A DNA stretch of 64,000 bases from RGIG529 sp050950425 (GTDB taxonomy: Bacteria; Bacillota; Clostridia; Oscillospirales; Oscillospiraceae). The position numbers were made by a program, and so were the translations under genes. The notes beneath the pieces were generated by a model. That model did not search any database. It saw nothing but the letters and a program-made list of their open reading frames with translations, and had not been told where the DNA came from. Each line of letters opens with the position of its first letter. Positions within the stretch are counted from its first letter, which is position 1. Shown here piece by piece: positions 19,701-26,066 of the stretch. The DNA is taken from assembly GCA_050950425.1 (NCBI GenBank), contig JBMNHO010000001.1, positions 186,001 to 250,000 on the forward strand, in the 5' to 3' direction.

Positions 19701-20931
19701 CAGCGGATCAAGCACATTGTACGGTGCAGGCGGCTTGGCTGGCAGCTACCGTTCCGGCGTTGCAGGAGCAACTTTGACCAATTGCTACAATGGAGGTACC
19801 GTCTCGGGCGCCAATGTAGTAACCGGGGCATTGTTGGGGCTTGACAACAAAGGTGCAACGCTGACCAACTGCCATTACATCGGAGATGAAAACACAATCG
19901 CTTGCGGCGGAACAGCCACAACAGCCGGCAGCACCATGTACGCTGTGACCGATGAAGCACTGAGAGCGCTGGCTCCCACTTTGGGCAGCGCATTCAAGGA
20001 AAACACCATGTCGGAAAACCGCTACTATCCGGTTCTGGCCTGGTACACGCAGAGGGAAGACTATATATTCCGCCTGGAAACGGATTCCACATTGATCCAA
20101 AAGGGTGGAGAAGTGACATTTAACCTGTACCTGGATCACGCGGAAGATTATACGTTATACGGCGCGCAGGCGGAAATTGTCATCGACCCGTCTATGTGGG
20201 AAATGGTCGGCACGGTCACAGGCGAAAATGGCTTTACGGCTAATATGGAAGGAGATGTCATAAAAGTGGCCGGATACTCTTCCGTTGGCGGACAGGAGAT
20301 AACCAGTGATTCTCTGCTTCTTGCAACGTTTAAAGTCAAGGCATTGGGCAACGGCGCAGAGAAAGTGTTAACGCCGGAAAACTTCAGAGTGACCGACGAA
20401 AAAGGCAATCCGCTGAGCCATGTGTTTGCCCAGGGGACTTCTATCGACGTGGCTACTGTGATAGCCAATGTGCAAGCTGCTTCGTTCGAATTCCAAGAGG
20501 GCTACACCGTTCTCACAGTGACAGGGGTGACGGGGATCGATCCTGCAACCCAGCACTTGCAAGTGACATTGGATGGTGAAACCTACGCATTCTATAAATC
20601 CAACAAGGAAGAGGCCGAGTATAAGGCCATCGTTCCGGTGAATTACGATGAAGGTTTGGCGGCCAAGGCATCGGCAGGTTTGGACATTCAGGCCGGAGCC
20701 ACCCAATGCTTTGAGTACGGCAACACCTATCGTGACGACAACGTAATCAACGTATCTGATGCGGTGAAAACCATCTATACGGTACTCAATCCAAATGTAT
20801 TCCGTGCGACTGACCTGGCTTATTATGCCATGGATGTAGACGGAGACAACAATATCACGGTTGCTGACGCTCAGCTGATCTTTGTAAGGTACCTCAATTC
20901 CGCGACGGTATTTCCGGCGGAGCAGGCATAA
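10774..20931 (+). CDS. Giant secreted beta-helix adhesin (GLUG repeats) with cohesin and dockerin
   Basis: 3,385 residues in this frame; its signal peptide is in the preceding frame and real coding starts near 10730. Approximate order: recurrent domain (1-225), Ig-like/chitobiase-type domain (235-315), two domains resembling hemoglobin-interacting domains (318-515), GLUG-type beta-helix block 1 (518-930), two TFTMP beta domains (933-1109), recurrent domain 2 (1110-1283, with YYYAD and RMIFGQ), GLUG block 2 (1290-1740), a further TFVMP domain, GLUG blocks 3 and 4 (about 1830-2545), two Ig-like domains (about 2555-2725), GLUG block 5 (about 2730-3090), cohesin-like domain (about 3090-3230), linker, and dockerin (about 3320-3380, MDVDGDNNITVADAQLIF). 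It should be a long fibre that displays binding domains and docks to cohesins. Large minus-strand frames inside it are composition artefacts. Confidence 0.85.
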   Translation: MYPIDTLKELAHGYQSGVYEGQNYYFSYTDNLPTYGYAEGKGITLPELIGYVKTHSTVTGANSITYSGDDVLGFMASDAATYSQAWKASDAFQTRYYYPGIYDAADGWTTDWETNGGNPDANYTDDSAAANPVYFTDAKNAASETGVETPIVLAVESYAGRISELSSYIANNGGEVTGSLDGVLDTESSLRITIPTTEQEMRTGTRTANRNYKWTYSAQLNMATAPENLVSQGTVAAPTFTLEESGSNLILTLACATEGASIYYTLESGNASPQTLYTSPITIENKSLADYVATPFQFKATAAKEGFADHGTVVLQYPTAAPVFAASSGTALGEDMVFTAADSVSNEEWTNWTSNITEVTWKIPNQSTYTVLDSGDYTIQTENRTLTIPSSKVTEKGTYSFLVKATGYAPGAFSRIVRLPAPVVTADSTEHYPNAEITLTFDETAANTTYRTGVSVKVNDVSVSATKLDRTQAGKIIIKDTANVFTSAGSYTIALSNGTYLPGSQTITQTIIDPDANWDGVTVTEVTPDGDVYTIHTAAELAWVAQQVNDGNDFGGKTVVLAQDIDLNNQVWTPIGDATHAFAGTFDGASKNITGLSITNTAGSYHALFGNSTGTLKDFTVSGAVSGASDTAGVAAVGSGTISGVTSNVAVTYAADSTQVGGILGDATGNITIEGCKNTGIITDNGASTLQSGKVAGIAGRINDGITASITNCENKGDISGYQYVGGILGGSFGTVSISGCKNTGAITAISFGKVYLGGIVGKLQNGTIDSCYNTGSIHVAPYDDGHIRAVGGIAGCEEGHAEGTAITRSYNKGTITMDTSKMTEGSKFIYMAGNISGGNKSTDANTMTYANCFYLEGSFPIQSSEHASYRFWNDVFKNNPLAYDTSSVTKATESELKGAAVLSALGNQFEAGTDGYPALYWEDGGTAPELQSYDISSSVFGGIAAVNVDATAQETSMVPVTVTDIESGKQIKSVTAKDAAGETMLVTGGDGSYSFTMPNRAVMITVTLENTVAPDASSYGLTMPTDLDAIWNVSADSTYLNAGQVKEGATVFVQAMKAAGAATTTLNGITVTKAGGGTVEATVASEGIYTFTMPSEAVTVSLDVSYADLNVYGQTGSSPVLAKTYTRAQAMTLANSNPRTYFSGWSTETTPFIGAVDKYVTLEQLLSDSGLTFATGDSLKVTGADGFAQTYTYEYLMGTDRYYYADILTNGVLATNKTAFGPALAIASNATSDPAAVLSDLSCDTLNAYRMIFGQSEAELTGRTKIVDSMPKAVVSLIVIKVAPETDTSWYNTTDASFTITTAAQLRGFAAIVNGTADGIAQDNFSGKTVSLGGNIALAADGMYQTFDHVKYGAPGYAIQTTQYVLKNEAPVWTPIGSGTATGNTDATTANAFAGTFDGGNYAVSGVYTGTKDAAAGNTGTVQGLFGVVTGTVKNVTVSGCVTAKMVAGGVVASLNGGTVENCVNNAIVFTDGGTTPNGNAENGAARVGAAGGIVGNAMDGSAVTKCVNHATVICANSNRGGRTGGIIGLIDSATAQVTVANNGNTGVIDSYQYTGGIVGFNNSTKAPIDACYNTGTVIGHSSGSTYVGGIVSTCKSNITNCYNTGDYSIRIDGNTGGKCAHFGGIVSDFSGTKIENCYNTGSCRPYVGGVETGSVSSYGMICGTGYGTSANNKLINCYTQETSAALKGEDVNNGCVTVLPTDDLKAAASHLGGLLVEDVSGTALNNGFPVLYWQRGLALHTISVNAGIANGSVSSDMDRAAPGKTVTVTVTGNGDYLYLANSLTGTYNTNQEVVFTPVDGNDNAYTFVMPEGNVALTASFAYVNAWDGVTATEVTPDGDVYTIHTAAELAWVAQQVNDGNDFGGKMVVLAQDIDLNNQAWTPVGDATHAFAGTFDGAGKVITGLSIMDAEGGYKGLFGNNTGTLRNFKISGSIGSSEAYITAGADNIGGAAGYNNGTVSGVTGNVTVFVNTGSIYAVGGLVGQNGPDGLVKACTNHANVIGTKHTGGVVGRSYGEIIACYNTGDITGNGGGKDGIGGIVGLAGDKGSTYPNSVLYCYNTGTIGNPGGRWHGGIVGMADSATTVQYCYNIGIITAGHSWNWNPIIGHVDSAYSTVSNNYSLQGLSAGDTTAGTQPVTIGTVLSEMDLKGAASRLNGYFAGDSVENALNNGYPILYWQAELDEPTPLPEGGEPWDGATIDVSWYNNTDTAFHLTTPAQLMGLAAIVNGKYHSDITTVIGDDNHTKIVAVAMNFNASTGGANDGYRGIDDFEGRTIYLDCDMNMGGVYNEAAGTWSGARFMPIAGAYQLDPNQTETQLNSVWGGVFDGQGHTVYNIYASLSNTSWAESVGLIGRIGCHDSEDASVRPAGAVVRNVAVDGYIDADRSVGGIVGKIGQTDGKALIENCINFATVIGHQKKGTGGIVGAAWNRGTIQNCVNAGSVSNGYEIGGIAGGNEVQIINCYNIGSVRSGNGPAIATPAGGTYTNCYWLTGSASSGLASGTSDQIIEKGAAEMKDASFLTLINGDGRAWVADKAENPINNGYPIPRVFAGSDTATVESVVKEGEPTTAYVEGQSFTLGAMKIWANYSDGTREALTNYTVSKSGAFTLADHNSQVTISGAIGDKPYLYEYTVTVSENVPLEIVNTSSVPSSLIYQEGQSISLGTTMAYVNFSNGINGWCYANTDTNLTVDIPGALTAADNGKTLNLQYTLNGVTVKKELGTLTVIPVVSQDTNGVYQLSTVDDMRWFAAQINDYQRNANGSISGMLMNDIDLSGTAWTPIGTAYTVTQYKGTFDGAGKTITLNIDGTGGNQGLFGYVTTGTIQDLTVAGTVKGGSNVAGIAASVSGAATITNCVNTAAVSGSSNVGGIVGQISHTDAQVTHCINNGTVSGTSAYGGIVGNAKGTIAFCLNRGTIMSAGAEGTGSNAGGLAGQAGADMKLQNSGNMGNVAGGTSVGGLAGSIYKVTVIDCYNSGDITASGSSTLYGAGGLAGSYRSGVAGATLTNCYNGGTVSGANVVTGALLGLDNKGATLTNCHYIGDENTIACGGTATTAGSTMYAVTDEALRALAPTLGSAFKENTMSENRYYPVLAWYTQREDYIFRLETDSTLIQKGGEVTFNLYLDHAEDYTLYGAQAEIVIDPSMWEMVGTVTGENGFTANMEGDVIKVAGYSSVGGQEITSDSLLLATFKVKALGNGAEKVLTPENFRVTDEKGNPLSHVFAQGTSIDVATVIANVQAASFEFQEGYTVLTVTGVTGIDPATQHLQVTLDGETYAFYKSNKEEAEYKAIVPVNYDEGLAAKASAGLDIQAGATQCFEYGNTYRDDNVINVSDAVKTIYTVLNPNVFRATDLAYYAMDVDGDNNITVADAQLIFVRYLNSATVFPAEQA
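12325..12539 (+). repeat. 215-bp intragenic direct repeat, copy 1
   Basis: Aligned by hand with 16255-16469 without gaps, 12 mismatches in 215 bases (about 94 % identity). It encodes the entry segment of GLUG block 1 (from DGVTVTEVTPDGDVYTIHTA onward). Confidence 0.85.
16255..16469 (+). repeat. 215-bp intragenic direct repeat, copy 2
   Basis: Second copy, 3,930 bases downstream of copy 1, at the entry of GLUG block 3. 3,930 is a multiple of three, so recombination between the copies would remove 1,310 residues in frame. Confidence 0.85.
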
Positions 20932-20991
20932 CTTACGCCCCTGACCTGCGGCAGTCGATGTCGCGCTGGCGTTTGCATTCAAACGGCGGAG

Positions 20992-21019
20992 CCCCCGGCA
21001 CGCACCTGTGTGCCGGGGG
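20992..21019 (+). other. Stem-loop between the giant adhesin and the cohesin-SLH gene
   Basis: Ten-base arms CCCCCGGCAC / GTGCCGGGGG. No run of T follows, so it is more likely a processing or mRNA-stability element than a classical terminator. Confidence 0.5.
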
Positions 21020-21043
21020 ATTCTCCCAACAGAAAGGGAATCT

Positions 21044-22387
21044 ATGAAACGATACAAATTAACAGCGGTTTTGCTTGCGGTTGTTTGTCTGCTGGGGTTG
21101 TTTCCGACCTTGCACGCGGCGGCATCTGCGGAAACTTTTCAGTATACCATTACGGCCGACAAGCAGACTGATTTAAAAGTGGGGGACACGGTGACATGCA
21201 CCGTCTCCTTAAAACGAACAGATTTGGAACAGGCCTATTTGATGTACGGCGCGCAAATCGCCGTAGAATGGGACGGCTCCGCGCTGGCGCTCCAATCCGA
21301 CAGCCTGTCTCTTTATCCGGCGTGGAACCATGGCGTGGCGGTGGTCAGCGGGAAAACAAGGCTTACCATGCTGTTCGTGGATCCTCAAAACCAGGGGATT
21401 TCTACGGACGCCGCCATTACAGTGGCGACCTTCCAGCTGAAGATCACGCAGAAAAAAGACGCCTTGGAAGTGGGGCTGAAAAGCCCGATGGTGACAGATG
21501 CAACGGCTGCGTTCCGCACGGCGACGGCGAGCGCTCCTGTGTCTCTTGCCTTTCAAGATGAACAGCCAAATCCGACGCCTACCAACAGCGGAAACCCTGT
21601 CGTCCAATATCAAATTACGGTCAACGCAGGAACAGGCGGGGAAGTGAACCCCGGCACCACGACGGTTGGCGCCGGGGACACCCAGACGTTTACCATTACG
21701 CCCCATAAAGGATACGAAGTGGCGGACGTTGTTTTGGACGGTGTGTCCCAAGGAAAAACAAGCAGCATTACATTGGACAACATTCAAAAAAACCACACGC
21801 TGACCGTTACCTTTCAAAAAATAAGTCCCGTGGATGTTTGGCCGTTTGAAGATGTGGCATCCTCTGACTGGTTCTATCCCTATGTGAAGGATATCTATGA
21901 AAAGGGAATGATGGTCGGAACATCCGCCACCCGGTTTTCCCCCCAGATGGAAACCACAAGGGCCATGCTTGTCACCATCCTCTACAGGGCATCCGGCAGT
22001 CCGCAAGTGACAAAGACAAATCACTTTTCCGATGTGGAAAGCGGAACATGGTACACAGACGCCGTTATTTGGGCAGCGACGGAAGGCATTGTAAAAGGAT
22101 ATACCGGCGGGCTGACCTTTGGGCCAAACGACGCTGTCACAAGAGAACAGGTGGCAACCATTTTAAAACGATTTGCTGAATATCAAGGCCATGACACCAG
22201 CGCCAGGGAAAACCTGACAACCTTCCCGGACGGGGAGCAAGTGGCAGACTGGGCACATGACAGCGTTGCCTGGGCCGTAGGAGAGCAGCTGCTAAACGGA
22301 ACGGGAACAGGGCATCTCAAGCCCCAGGGGACGGCGTCCCGCGCAGAAACGGCGACCGTTTTGTCTCGGTTTTTCAATGTATTATAG
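21044..22387 (+). CDS. Cohesin-like, SLH-anchored surface protein
   Basis: 447 residues from ATG 21044 (AGAAAGGG upstream). Signal peptide 1-28. A cohesin-like beta-sandwich at about 30-175 (YLMYGAQIAVEWDGSAL, then VATFQLKI) matches the cohesin modules in the phosphoesterase and the giant adhesin. A Pro/Thr linker is followed by a bacterial repeat domain (about 188-263; YQITVNAGTGGEVNPG) and three SLH domains (about 265-445). Cohesin plus SLH is the architecture of cellulosome anchoring proteins, so this is the likely wall anchor for the dockerin-bearing neighbours. It closes the surface cluster. Confidence 0.82.
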   Translation: MKRYKLTAVLLAVVCLLGLFPTLHAAASAETFQYTITADKQTDLKVGDTVTCTVSLKRTDLEQAYLMYGAQIAVEWDGSALALQSDSLSLYPAWNHGVAVVSGKTRLTMLFVDPQNQGISTDAAITVATFQLKITQKKDALEVGLKSPMVTDATAAFRTATASAPVSLAFQDEQPNPTPTNSGNPVVQYQITVNAGTGGEVNPGTTTVGAGDTQTFTITPHKGYEVADVVLDGVSQGKTSSITLDNIQKNHTLTVTFQKISPVDVWPFEDVASSDWFYPYVKDIYEKGMMVGTSATRFSPQMETTRAMLVTILYRASGSPQVTKTNHFSDVESGTWYTDAVIWAATEGIVKGYTGGLTFGPNDAVTREQVATILKRFAEYQGHDTSARENLTTFPDGEQVADWAHDSVAWAVGEQLLNGTGTGHLKPQGTASRAETATVLSRFFNVL

Positions 22388-22405
22388 CGTTATCTTTTAA
22401 AAAGA

Positions 22406-22434
22406 TTGACAAAAAAGATATAATGATGTAATAT
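22406..22434 (+). promoter_or_regulatory. Near-consensus sigma-A promoter before the SARP-type regulator
   Basis: -35 TTGACA (22406-22411), 17-base spacer, -10 TAATAT (22429-22434). The predicted start (about 22441) lies 9 bases before a perfect 16-bp hairpin, so the transcript would begin with that hairpin. Confidence 0.8.
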
Positions 22435-22449
22435 TTTAGAAGAAAACAA

Positions 22450-22485
22450 AAAAGCGGTATTTATTGAAAAATAAATACCGCTTTT
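22450..22485 (+). terminator. Perfect 16-bp hairpin with A- and T-rich arm ends
   Basis: Arms AAAAGCGGTATTTATT / AATAAATACCGCTTTT around a GAAA loop. It may end transcription from the surface cluster. Since a strong promoter precedes it directly it may also act as an attenuator or 5' stabilising element for the regulator gene. Confidence 0.7.
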
Positions 22486-22551
22486 AAAAGCGAGAACCAT
22501 ATGCGCGCAAGGGCGTGCAGAACGGGACTTTGAGGAAACGGGGGGCCTTTC

Positions 22552-23358
22552 ATGCGCTGTATCATCGTAGGAAAAAAAGAGCAGGAAAGCAGGCTTTTGG
22601 AAGAGAGCTGTGTGGCGTCCGGTGTGGCGTTGCCGGTGGAGGTGGTGTCCAGCTGGGAGATGGCCGTGAAGCGAATGGAGCTTGGGGGGGCGGATCTTTT
22701 GTTTTTGGATCAGACCTGTGTTCCTTCCTACGACCAGCTTTGTAAATGGAAAGAGGACTTTCCAAGAGCGAACCTGATCTTGACAGTGCCGTCTGGCGCA
22801 ACGCCGATTTATCAACGGGGAGACAGCTTTGGGCAGCTTCATCTTCCTGCCTCCAAACGACAGGTGGATGCGCTGCTGAAGCGAGTCAACCAGTTGATTT
22901 TATTTCGAAACTTACGCCAACGGGTGACCATCCGTACGTTTGGGCGCTTTGATCTGTATGTAGACCATGTGGTGGTGGTTTTCCCCAACAGCCGTTCCAA
23001 GGAGCTTTTGGCCATGCTGGTGGACCGGCGGGGCGGGGTGGTGACAACGGAAGAGATGATGGAGGTGTTTTGGCCGGAAGCGCCCCCCAGCGAACGGCAC
23101 AAGGCGATCTGCCGCAAAGCGGCATCCCAGCTGCACAAAACATTGCAGCTGTTCGGTGTGGAAGGGATCTTGATTTTTGGCCGAAACCAGAGGGCGATCG
23201 CGGTGACGGCAGTGGAGTGCGATTATTACAGGTACTTAACGGGAGATCACAAGGCTACGGAAGAATATCATGGGGAATATATGGTGGAGTACAGCTGGGC
23301 GGAGGAGACAAACGGAAGGCTATATCACCTGGCCCAGACTCGCCGGCCGGAGGGCTAG
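22552..23358 (+). CDS. SARP-type transcriptional regulator with a receiver-like N-domain
   Basis: 268 residues. Residues 1-115 look like a response-regulator receiver fold with ADLLFLDQ around position 50. Residues about 125-215 (IRTFGRFDLYVD, NSRSKELLAMLVDRRGGVVT, EEMMEVFWPE, then HLQ-like SQLHKTL) are the winged-helix DNA-binding domain of SARP/OmpR-type activators, followed by a short bacterial-activation-domain-like tail. No histidine kinase is adjacent. It stands alone between a strong promoter-hairpin and a terminator; the neighbouring surface cluster is a plausible target. The DNA-binding assignment is good; the signal is unknown. Confidence 0.75.
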   Translation: MRCIIVGKKEQESRLLEESCVASGVALPVEVVSSWEMAVKRMELGGADLLFLDQTCVPSYDQLCKWKEDFPRANLILTVPSGATPIYQRGDSFGQLHLPASKRQVDALLKRVNQLILFRNLRQRVTIRTFGRFDLYVDHVVVVFPNSRSKELLAMLVDRRGGVVTTEEMMEVFWPEAPPSERHKAICRKAASQLHKTLQLFGVEGILIFGRNQRAIAVTAVECDYYRYLTGDHKATEEYHGEYMVEYSWAEETNGRLYHLAQTRRPEG

Positions 23359-23447
23359 GAAAGGCATGCTGGAAGGCAGGCGCATCATCAGTACAAAACG
23401 GGAGGACAAACCCTGCGGAAAACAACAGGCATTTTTACAAAAAGAAA

Positions 23448-23498
23448 AAAGACCCTTCCCTTGGCTTGTACGAACAACAAGACAAGGGAAGGGTCTTT
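23448..23498. terminator. Bidirectional terminator between the SARP regulator and dCMP deaminase
   Basis: Sixteen-base arms AAAGACCCTTCCCTTG / CAAGGGAAGGGTCTTT with A-rich and T-rich flanks, placed between convergent genes. Confidence 0.85.
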
Positions 23499-23514
23499 CT
23501 ATGCAAAGTTGGTT

Positions 23515-23991
23515 TTAATAGAATAGAGAGTCATCTTCTTTTACCCATTCCGCCACCGGGATGACTTCAAACTCTGTTTTTCCTCGTCGGATGACAACAG
23601 ATTGGATGCCGGCGTTGATGATTTGCCGTCTGCACATGGAGCAGGCGGTTGCGTCACACAAAAGCCCCCCTGTTTGCGCGTCCCGGCCCACCAAATACAA
23701 GGTGGAACCGACCATATCCCGTCGGGCGGCGGAGATGATGGCATTTGCTTCTGCGTGAACAGAACGACACAACTCGTATCGCTCGCCGCTTGGCACTTGC
23801 AGCTCCTCACGGATGCAGTGACCCAAATCGACACAGTTGGCCCGCCCTCTGGGGGCTCCGTTGTACCCCGTGGAGATGATTTCATCGTGTTTCACAATAA
23901 TTGCGCCATAATGGCGCCTCAGACAGGTGGAACGCTCCAGCACAGTTTCCGCGATGTCCAGATAATAATTTTGTTTGTCGATTCGATTCAT
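23515..23991 (-). CDS. comEB: Deoxycytidylate (dCMP) deaminase, ComEB type
   Basis: 158 residues. The HAEANAI zinc/catalytic motif and the CSMC zinc pair of the cytidine/deoxycytidylate deaminase family are visible, as is the substrate-loop block STGYNGAPRG. The enzyme makes dUMP from dCMP for dTTP synthesis. The second motif reads A-C-S-M-C rather than the common P-C-x-x-C, a tolerated variant. Monocistronic, convergent with the SARP regulator. Confidence 0.92.
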   Translation of the reverse strand: MNRIDKQNYYLDIAETVLERSTCLRRHYGAIIVKHDEIISTGYNGAPRGRANCVDLGHCIREELQVPSGERYELCRSVHAEANAIISAARRDMVGSTLYLVGRDAQTGGLLCDATACSMCRRQIINAGIQSVVIRRGKTEFEVIPVAEWVKEDDSLFY

Positions 23992-24190
23992 TGGCCCCTC
24001 CAGCTCTCTTTTTCTTCAGTATACGCTACCCCCAAAAAAAGCGCAAGAGAATATGCAGTGCCAAGCATTTTTTTGACGAAGCGCAATTGGCTTTTCTCCT
24101 GTGCGAAAGGAGGCGCCAAAGAAGTTCTACCTCTTGGCCAGATCCGATATGATAATAAGAAAAGGCCTGAAAAGAGGAGGGAATATATAG

Positions 24191-24793
24191 ATGAAAACCC
24201 ATAGACTCAGAATGCGCTATTTGGTTTTGCTGCTGTTTTTGTTGTTTTCCCTTGCCGGGTGCAAAGAGAAAACGGCAAAAAGCATCCCCCAAGTGAACCA
24301 AGACCTGACAGAGAACAAAAGCTTTGCCGTGAGCACGCAATATTCCGGTGAAAACACCATTGTCAAGGGCAATGTGTACGTACAGGATTATGGCGATCAA
24401 GTGGTAGTGACGCTTTTGGCGGCTGTTGTCATCACTCAGACGGACTGGGGCGGCGTTGCGTTTCATATTCCAAAGGGGTGGCACCTGACGAAAGCACTTT
24501 CCAGCTATCCGGATGGGAGCGATGTGCAGCGGACGCAGCAAGCCGCTGTCTGGACGGCAGCTGACTCTGCATCGGACTGGGGGAGTTTCGTGGAAATTGG
24601 ACGGAACAAAAATCAGATTCCCACCAGCGGCGGTACCGGATCCGTTGTTTTGGAGATGCAGCCGGATGATATCCGCCATCGGGATGACACATGCACCATT
24701 TTGGTTTCGGTCGGCTCCGGGATAAGAAACGGCATCCCTGTTGCGGGAACGCATTCCACGCGAGTGGACGTTGCATTTTCTCCGGCAAATTGA
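24191..24793 (+). CDS. Lipoprotein of unknown function
   Basis: 200 residues. Signal peptide with lipobox LAGC (Cys at about 24). The mature part is a beta-rich domain (a VQDYGDQVVVTLLAAVV strand pair, then WGGVAFHIPKGW) with no family I recognise. It may be a carbohydrate- or protein-binding sandwich; the pattern loosely recalls the beta-sandwich modules of the surface cluster. GAGGAGGG lies about 8 bases before ATG 24191. Convergent with the sigma-F operon. Confidence 0.65.
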   Translation: MKTHRLRMRYLVLLLFLLFSLAGCKEKTAKSIPQVNQDLTENKSFAVSTQYSGENTIVKGNVYVQDYGDQVVVTLLAAVVITQTDWGGVAFHIPKGWHLTKALSSYPDGSDVQRTQQAAVWTAADSASDWGSFVEIGRNKNQIPTSGGTGSVVLEMQPDDIRHRDDTCTILVSVGSGIRNGIPVAGTHSTRVDVAFSPAN

Positions 24794-24862
24794 AACGGCT
24801 TTAAAAACGAGAGGGCTGCGGAAAGGGATGGAGCTTTGGTGATTCCAAATGAAAATAAAACG

Positions 24863-24895
24863 AAAAAAGGCGTCTTCTGCAAAACAGAGACGCCT
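24863..24895 (-). terminator. Terminator of the sigma-F operon
   Basis: On the minus strand, GGCGTCTCTG, TTTTG loop, CAGAAGACGCC (one bulge), then six T residues, three bases after the sigF stop codon. Confidence 0.8.
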
Positions 24896-24897
24896 GA

Positions 24898-25611
24898 TTA
24901 CGGAACAAGAAGGGAGCGCAGCCGCAAAACGGCCCGTCGCTCCAAACGGGACACCTGCACCTGAGAGATGTTTAGGACCCGAGCCGACCGAGATTGGGTC
25001 AGTCCTTTGAAAAAGCGTAGATAAATGACTTTCTTTTCCAGGTCGGGCAGGGTCGCAATGGCGCCTTGCAGCGTCACCCGCTCCAACACATGCTCTTCCA
25101 TATCCCCGCCGCCCAATAGATCCTGCAGCGTCAGCCCGTGGTCTCCCGTTTCCGCTTGCAGAGAGGCCGGGGTTGCGGCGGCCAGTTCCGCTGCCGCAAC
25201 TTCCTCGGGGCAGCATCCGGTGGCTTGGGCAAGTTCAGAAAGGGTCGGCTCTCTTCCTAAGTCATGCACCAAACGCTCCCGAGCGGCATATGTGGCAGCA
25301 GAACGTTCTTTGAGAGAACGACTCACTTTTACAGGCCCGTCGTCTCGCAAAAAACGGCGGATTTCCCCTGTGATTTTTGGAACGGCATAGGTGGAAAACT
25401 GAGTGCCATAGGTGGGATCATACCCTCGCACGGCTTTGAGAAAGCCCAAGGCGCCCAATTGATACAGATCATCCGGGTCTACCCCCCTGCCGCTGTAGCG
25501 GCGGACAATGCTCCAAATGAGGCCGCTGTTTTCACGTAAAAGCTGCTCGCAGGCATTGTTGTCCCCCATTTTCGCGTCCCGGAGCAATGCTTGCGTATCA
25601 GATCCAATCAT
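24898..25611 (-). CDS. sigF: RNA polymerase sigma-F factor (forespore)
   Basis: 237 residues, third gene of the spoIIA operon. Region 2 (DLYQLGALGFLKAVRGYDPTYG, FSTYAVPKITGEIRRFLRDDG) and the region 4 helix-turn-helix (LTQSRSARVLNISQVQVSRLE) are intact. Sigma-F starts forespore gene expression and is held inactive by SpoIIAB until SpoIIAA releases it. ATG 25611 overlaps the spoIIAB stop (ATGA). Gene order and length match the family. Confidence 0.95.
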   Translation of the reverse strand: MIGSDTQALLRDAKMGDNNACEQLLRENSGLIWSIVRRYSGRGVDPDDLYQLGALGFLKAVRGYDPTYGTQFSTYAVPKITGEIRRFLRDDGPVKVSRSLKERSAATYAARERLVHDLGREPTLSELAQATGCCPEEVAAAELAAATPASLQAETGDHGLTLQDLLGGGDMEEHVLERVTLQGAIATLPDLEKKVIYLRFFKGLTQSRSARVLNISQVQVSRLERRAVLRLRSLLVP

Positions 25612-26054
25612 TGGACGTCCTCAAGGGGAGTATGTAGTGTTTTGCGCATGACAAGGGTGGTGCCGCGCCCCGGGGCAGAGCGGACCCGGAGGGCATCCAT
25701 AAAGCTTTCCATAATGGTAAATCCCATGCCGGAACGGTCTTCTCCTCCGGTGGTGAATAGCGGCGCCATGGCTTGGGAAATATCCGGGATGCCTGCGCCG
25801 TGGTCCTTGACAGTCAGCTCCACAACATCTTCAAACATACGGACGATCAGGTGGATGGTGCCGATGGTATCGGGATAGGCATGAACAATGCAGTTGGTAA
25901 CCGCCTCACTGACGGCTGTTTTCACGTCATCCAGTTCTTCCAGAGTGGGGTTTTGCTGTGCGAGGAAGCAGGCCACGGCCGTGCGGGCAAAGGCTTCGTT
26001 GGAGGAAAGACTGGGGAATGTGAGGGACATGTGGTTATCCGGCTTTGGACGCAT
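25608..26054 (-). CDS. spoIIAB: Anti-sigma-F factor / serine kinase SpoIIAB
   Basis: 148 residues from ATG 26054, chosen because AAGGAG lies 8 bases upstream; a GTG at 26063 overlaps that site. GHKL ATPase motifs: N box EAVTNCIVHAYP, G1 DHGAGI, G2 RSGMGFTIM. The protein binds sigma-F and phosphorylates SpoIIAA on its DSSG serine. It sits between spoIIAA and sigF in the universal order. Confidence 0.95.
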   Translation of the reverse strand: MRPKPDNHMSLTFPSLSSNEAFARTAVACFLAQQNPTLEELDDVKTAVSEAVTNCIVHAYPDTIGTIHLIVRMFEDVVELTVKDHGAGIPDISQAMAPLFTTGGEDRSGMGFTIMESFMDALRVRSAPGRGTTLVMRKTLHTPLEDVQ

Positions 26055-26066
26055 ATGTAACACTCC

